A DNA stretch of 7,526 nt from Syntrophaceae bacterium UBA2210. GTDB taxonomy: Bacteria; Desulfobacterota; Syntrophia; Syntrophales; UBA2210. Of the stretch, positions 6,567-7,526 are shown one piece after another. The notes below the pieces were generated by a model, which worked only from the letters and a program-made list of their open reading frames with translations, was not told the DNA's origin and did no database searches. Positions within the stretch are counted from its first letter, which is position 1, and the number at the start of each line of letters is the position of its first letter. Location of the stretch: NCBI GenBank assembly GCA_002327865.1, contig DCUQ01000047.1, forward strand, positions 1 through 7,526, in the 5' to 3' direction. Position numbers and translations under genes: made by a program.

Positions 6567-7184
6567 ATGTCCAAAAAAGACCGGAAAATAATTATGATAG
6601 CCCAGTGCCTGGTAAATCCGTATTGCAGGGTCCACCTCCTGGGGCAAAACTTTCCGCTTTCTCACGAATTGATGAATTATCTTATGCAGCAAAGGGTTGG
6701 TATCGTTCAATACCCCTGTCCTGAGACAACCGCAATGGGATTAATGCGGAATCCACAGGGTCGTCAGCAATACGACAACATTTTCTTTCGCCAGCACTGT
6801 AAGGAATTACTCAAGGTCCCCATGTTAATGGTGCGTGAGTTCATCAAAAACAAATATCGTCTGACCTGCTTTATCGGTCTCGAAAACAGCCCTACATGCG
6901 GAATCCACTGGGGAAAGCATAAAGTCAATAAATATATGACAGAGTCGCCGAATCCTCTTGAAGACGCGGATCCCGGTGATCCCGTCCTCATGGGTATCAT
7001 GGCGGAGATACTGTCGGAGGAGCTGTTAGCCGATGGTATCACAGTTCCGTTTCTTGAATTTCCGACAAAAGAGACCGTTGGTTCACCGAAGCGCAATCAG
7101 TTCTGGAAAGATCTGGAGAGAGCGGTTAGTCCAAGTCTCTTTACCGATAAAATCAGTCCGACGGCAGAGGACTCTGCCGAGTGA
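6567..7184 (+). CDS. TudS/DUF523-related putative desulfidase
   Basis: A 205-residue protein with the cysteine pattern of the TudS (thiouracil desulfidase, DUF523) superfamily. The blocks are IAQCLVNPYCR (11-21; Cys14, Cys20), YPCPETTAMGL (49-59; Cys51, Glu53) and ENSPTCGIHWG (106-116; Cys111). In TudS three cysteines hold a [4Fe-4S] cluster whose free iron takes sulfur from thiouracil; Cys14, Cys51 and Cys111 are the natural candidates here. The match is not to canonical DUF523: the usual CRYDG after the second Cys is CRVHL, so it fits a TudS-related subfamily (I recall the label CD3072 family). The ATG at 6567 has GGGAG (6553-6557) 9 bases upstream, overlapping the end of the photolyase gene. 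DUF523 and DUF1722 proteins are often encoded beside photolyases (E. coli ybgA is next to phr), so the neighbourhood supports a light-linked role. Substrate unknown; action on thiolated nucleobases is inference. Confidence 0.82.
   Translation: MSKKDRKIIMIAQCLVNPYCRVHLLGQNFPLSHELMNYLMQQRVGIVQYPCPETTAMGLMRNPQGRQQYDNIFFRQHCKELLKVPMLMVREFIKNKYRLTCFIGLENSPTCGIHWGKHKVNKYMTESPNPLEDADPGDPVLMGIMAEILSEELLADGITVPFLEFPTKETVGSPKRNQFWKDLERAVSPSLFTDKISPTAEDSAE
7162..7179 (+). repeat. Perfect inverted repeat at the 3' end of the TudS-like gene
   Basis: CGGCAGAG and CTCTGCCG flank a GA, giving a 7-bp stem with a GGAC loop or an 8-bp interrupted palindrome. It lies in the last codons, ending 2 bases before the stop codon (7182-7184). 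No T-run follows directly; the nearest T-rich stretch begins about 32 bases later (7212-7222). It is therefore a candidate 3' stability or pausing hairpin rather than a standard intrinsic terminator. Confidence 0.5.
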
Positions 7185-7440
7185 AACGGTTGGATGAGAT
7201 ATTGAATCAGGTTTTGCTTTTTGCTCCCTGGAATAAATAGGCCCCCTTAATCAACGGTAATAATCTTTCGAATGATTACGGAAGGAAATCTGCTGCTTTT
7301 TCTTCACACTTGATTTAATTGACTAAAGGAAGTTATTAGTTCTTTTGTTCAGTATTGGGGGGGTATATTGGAAATTTGGGGCGTTTGATAATTTCACAAA
7401 GATACGTATAAAAAAGTTAGGTCCATGTAGCTAAAGACAA
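7185..7440. other. AT-rich spacer without recognisable genes
   Basis: No credible coding frame or RNA gene is seen. An imperfect hairpin (GTAAT with ATTAC around a TTCGAA-containing core, about 7257-7280) is present but is not followed by a T-run. A run of seven G occurs near 7357-7363. The octamer TACGTATA at 7403-7410 also forms the first 8 bases of the window; this may be chance. Confidence 0.5.
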
Positions 7441-7526
7441 ATGAACGGATGGTATGAGAGTTTGCATCGCCCACCACTAACTCCACCGGATTGGGTTTTC
7501 GGTCCTGAGGTCGGTTGTCAATAGTG
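7441..7526 (+). pseudogene. tspO/MBR family remnant (N-terminally truncated, probable frameshift, runs to window edge)
   Basis: The short frame from ATG 7441 reads MNGWYESLHRPP and on to LTPPDWVFGP. The WYxxLxKPxxTPPxWVFGPVW block is the signature between the first two helices of TspO/MBR (tryptophan-rich sensory) proteins, which bind porphyrins in the membrane. Two things are wrong. The first transmembrane helix that should precede this block is missing, with an in-frame TAA at 7432-7434. After FGP the frame reads EVGCQ and stops at TAG 7522-7524. Adding one base after GTC (7510-7512) would read V-W-L-S-I-V, which fits the expected VW and hydrophobic helix 2, so a one-base loss (plus an extra GAG codon) is likely. 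Whether this is true decay, a sequencing error or the edge of an intact gene in another frame cannot be settled because the window ends here. TspO genes are known companions of light and oxygen response clusters. Confidence 0.6.

Noticed and set aside
7257..7280. Hairpin after the TudS-like gene as an intrinsic terminator
   Set aside because: The stem is AT-rich with mismatches and no T-run follows it.
1..7410. TACGTATA octamer at both ends (1-8 and 7403-7410) as element boundaries
   Set aside because: Eight bases containing a palindrome can recur by chance; no transposase, integrase or longer flanking repeat is present.

Overview
The window carries a compact, all-plus-strand gene cluster of the kind that many bacteria use against light and membrane-lipid photodamage. 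Six intact genes lie between about 420 and 7184, flanked by two visibly AT-richer, gene-poor ends. The lipoprotein signal on one product and the membrane anchor on another point to a Gram-negative type of cell. The fused DUF1365-methyltransferase gene and the class II photolyase fit several non-enteric lineages (for example spirochaetes or former deltaproteobacteria), but I cannot fix the taxon from this sequence.

Layout: 1-422 has no convincing gene and probably holds the promoter of the cluster. 423-1697 encodes an FAD-dependent amine-oxidase-fold protein (COG2907 type). It overlaps by 4 bases (ATGA) a 655-residue fusion at 1694-3661, with a DUF1365 domain at the N-terminus and a cyclopropane-fatty-acid (CFA) synthase-like SAM methyltransferase at the C-terminus. 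Next come a predicted NTF2/SnoaL-fold lipoprotein (3754-4341, GTG start), a membrane-anchored SGNH/GDSL hydrolase (4381-5088), a class II CPD photolyase (5209-6552) behind a GC-rich, hairpin-forming leader, and a TudS/DUF523-related putative desulfidase (6567-7184) only 14 bases further on. After a 256-base spacer, 7441-7526 encodes an unmistakable stretch of a TspO/MBR protein (WYESLHRPPLTPPDWVFGP). It lacks the first membrane helix and meets an in-frame stop, so it looks like a broken or frameshifted tspO. It is too short to be found by ORF length.

Working model: the FAD protein and the DUF1365-methyltransferase fusion modify unsaturated acyl chains of membrane phospholipids (cyclopropane, methyl-branched or furan-type products). 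The NTF2 lipoprotein and the SGNH hydrolase act at the envelope on lipid or acyl groups. The photolyase repairs UV lesions in DNA, and the TudS-like protein may deal with thiolated nucleobases, which are near-UV chromophores. A TspO, if functional elsewhere or once functional here, would be a porphyrin/oxygen-linked membrane protein. The association of COG2907, DUF1365, CFA-like, NTF2-like and photolyase genes is established in light- or singlet-oxygen-responsive clusters. The fused arrangement, the lipoprotein form of the NTF2 protein, the SGNH member and the TudS-like partner are the less ordinary parts. No regulator gene (LitR/CarH-type MerR or ECF sigma/ChrR) is inside the window.
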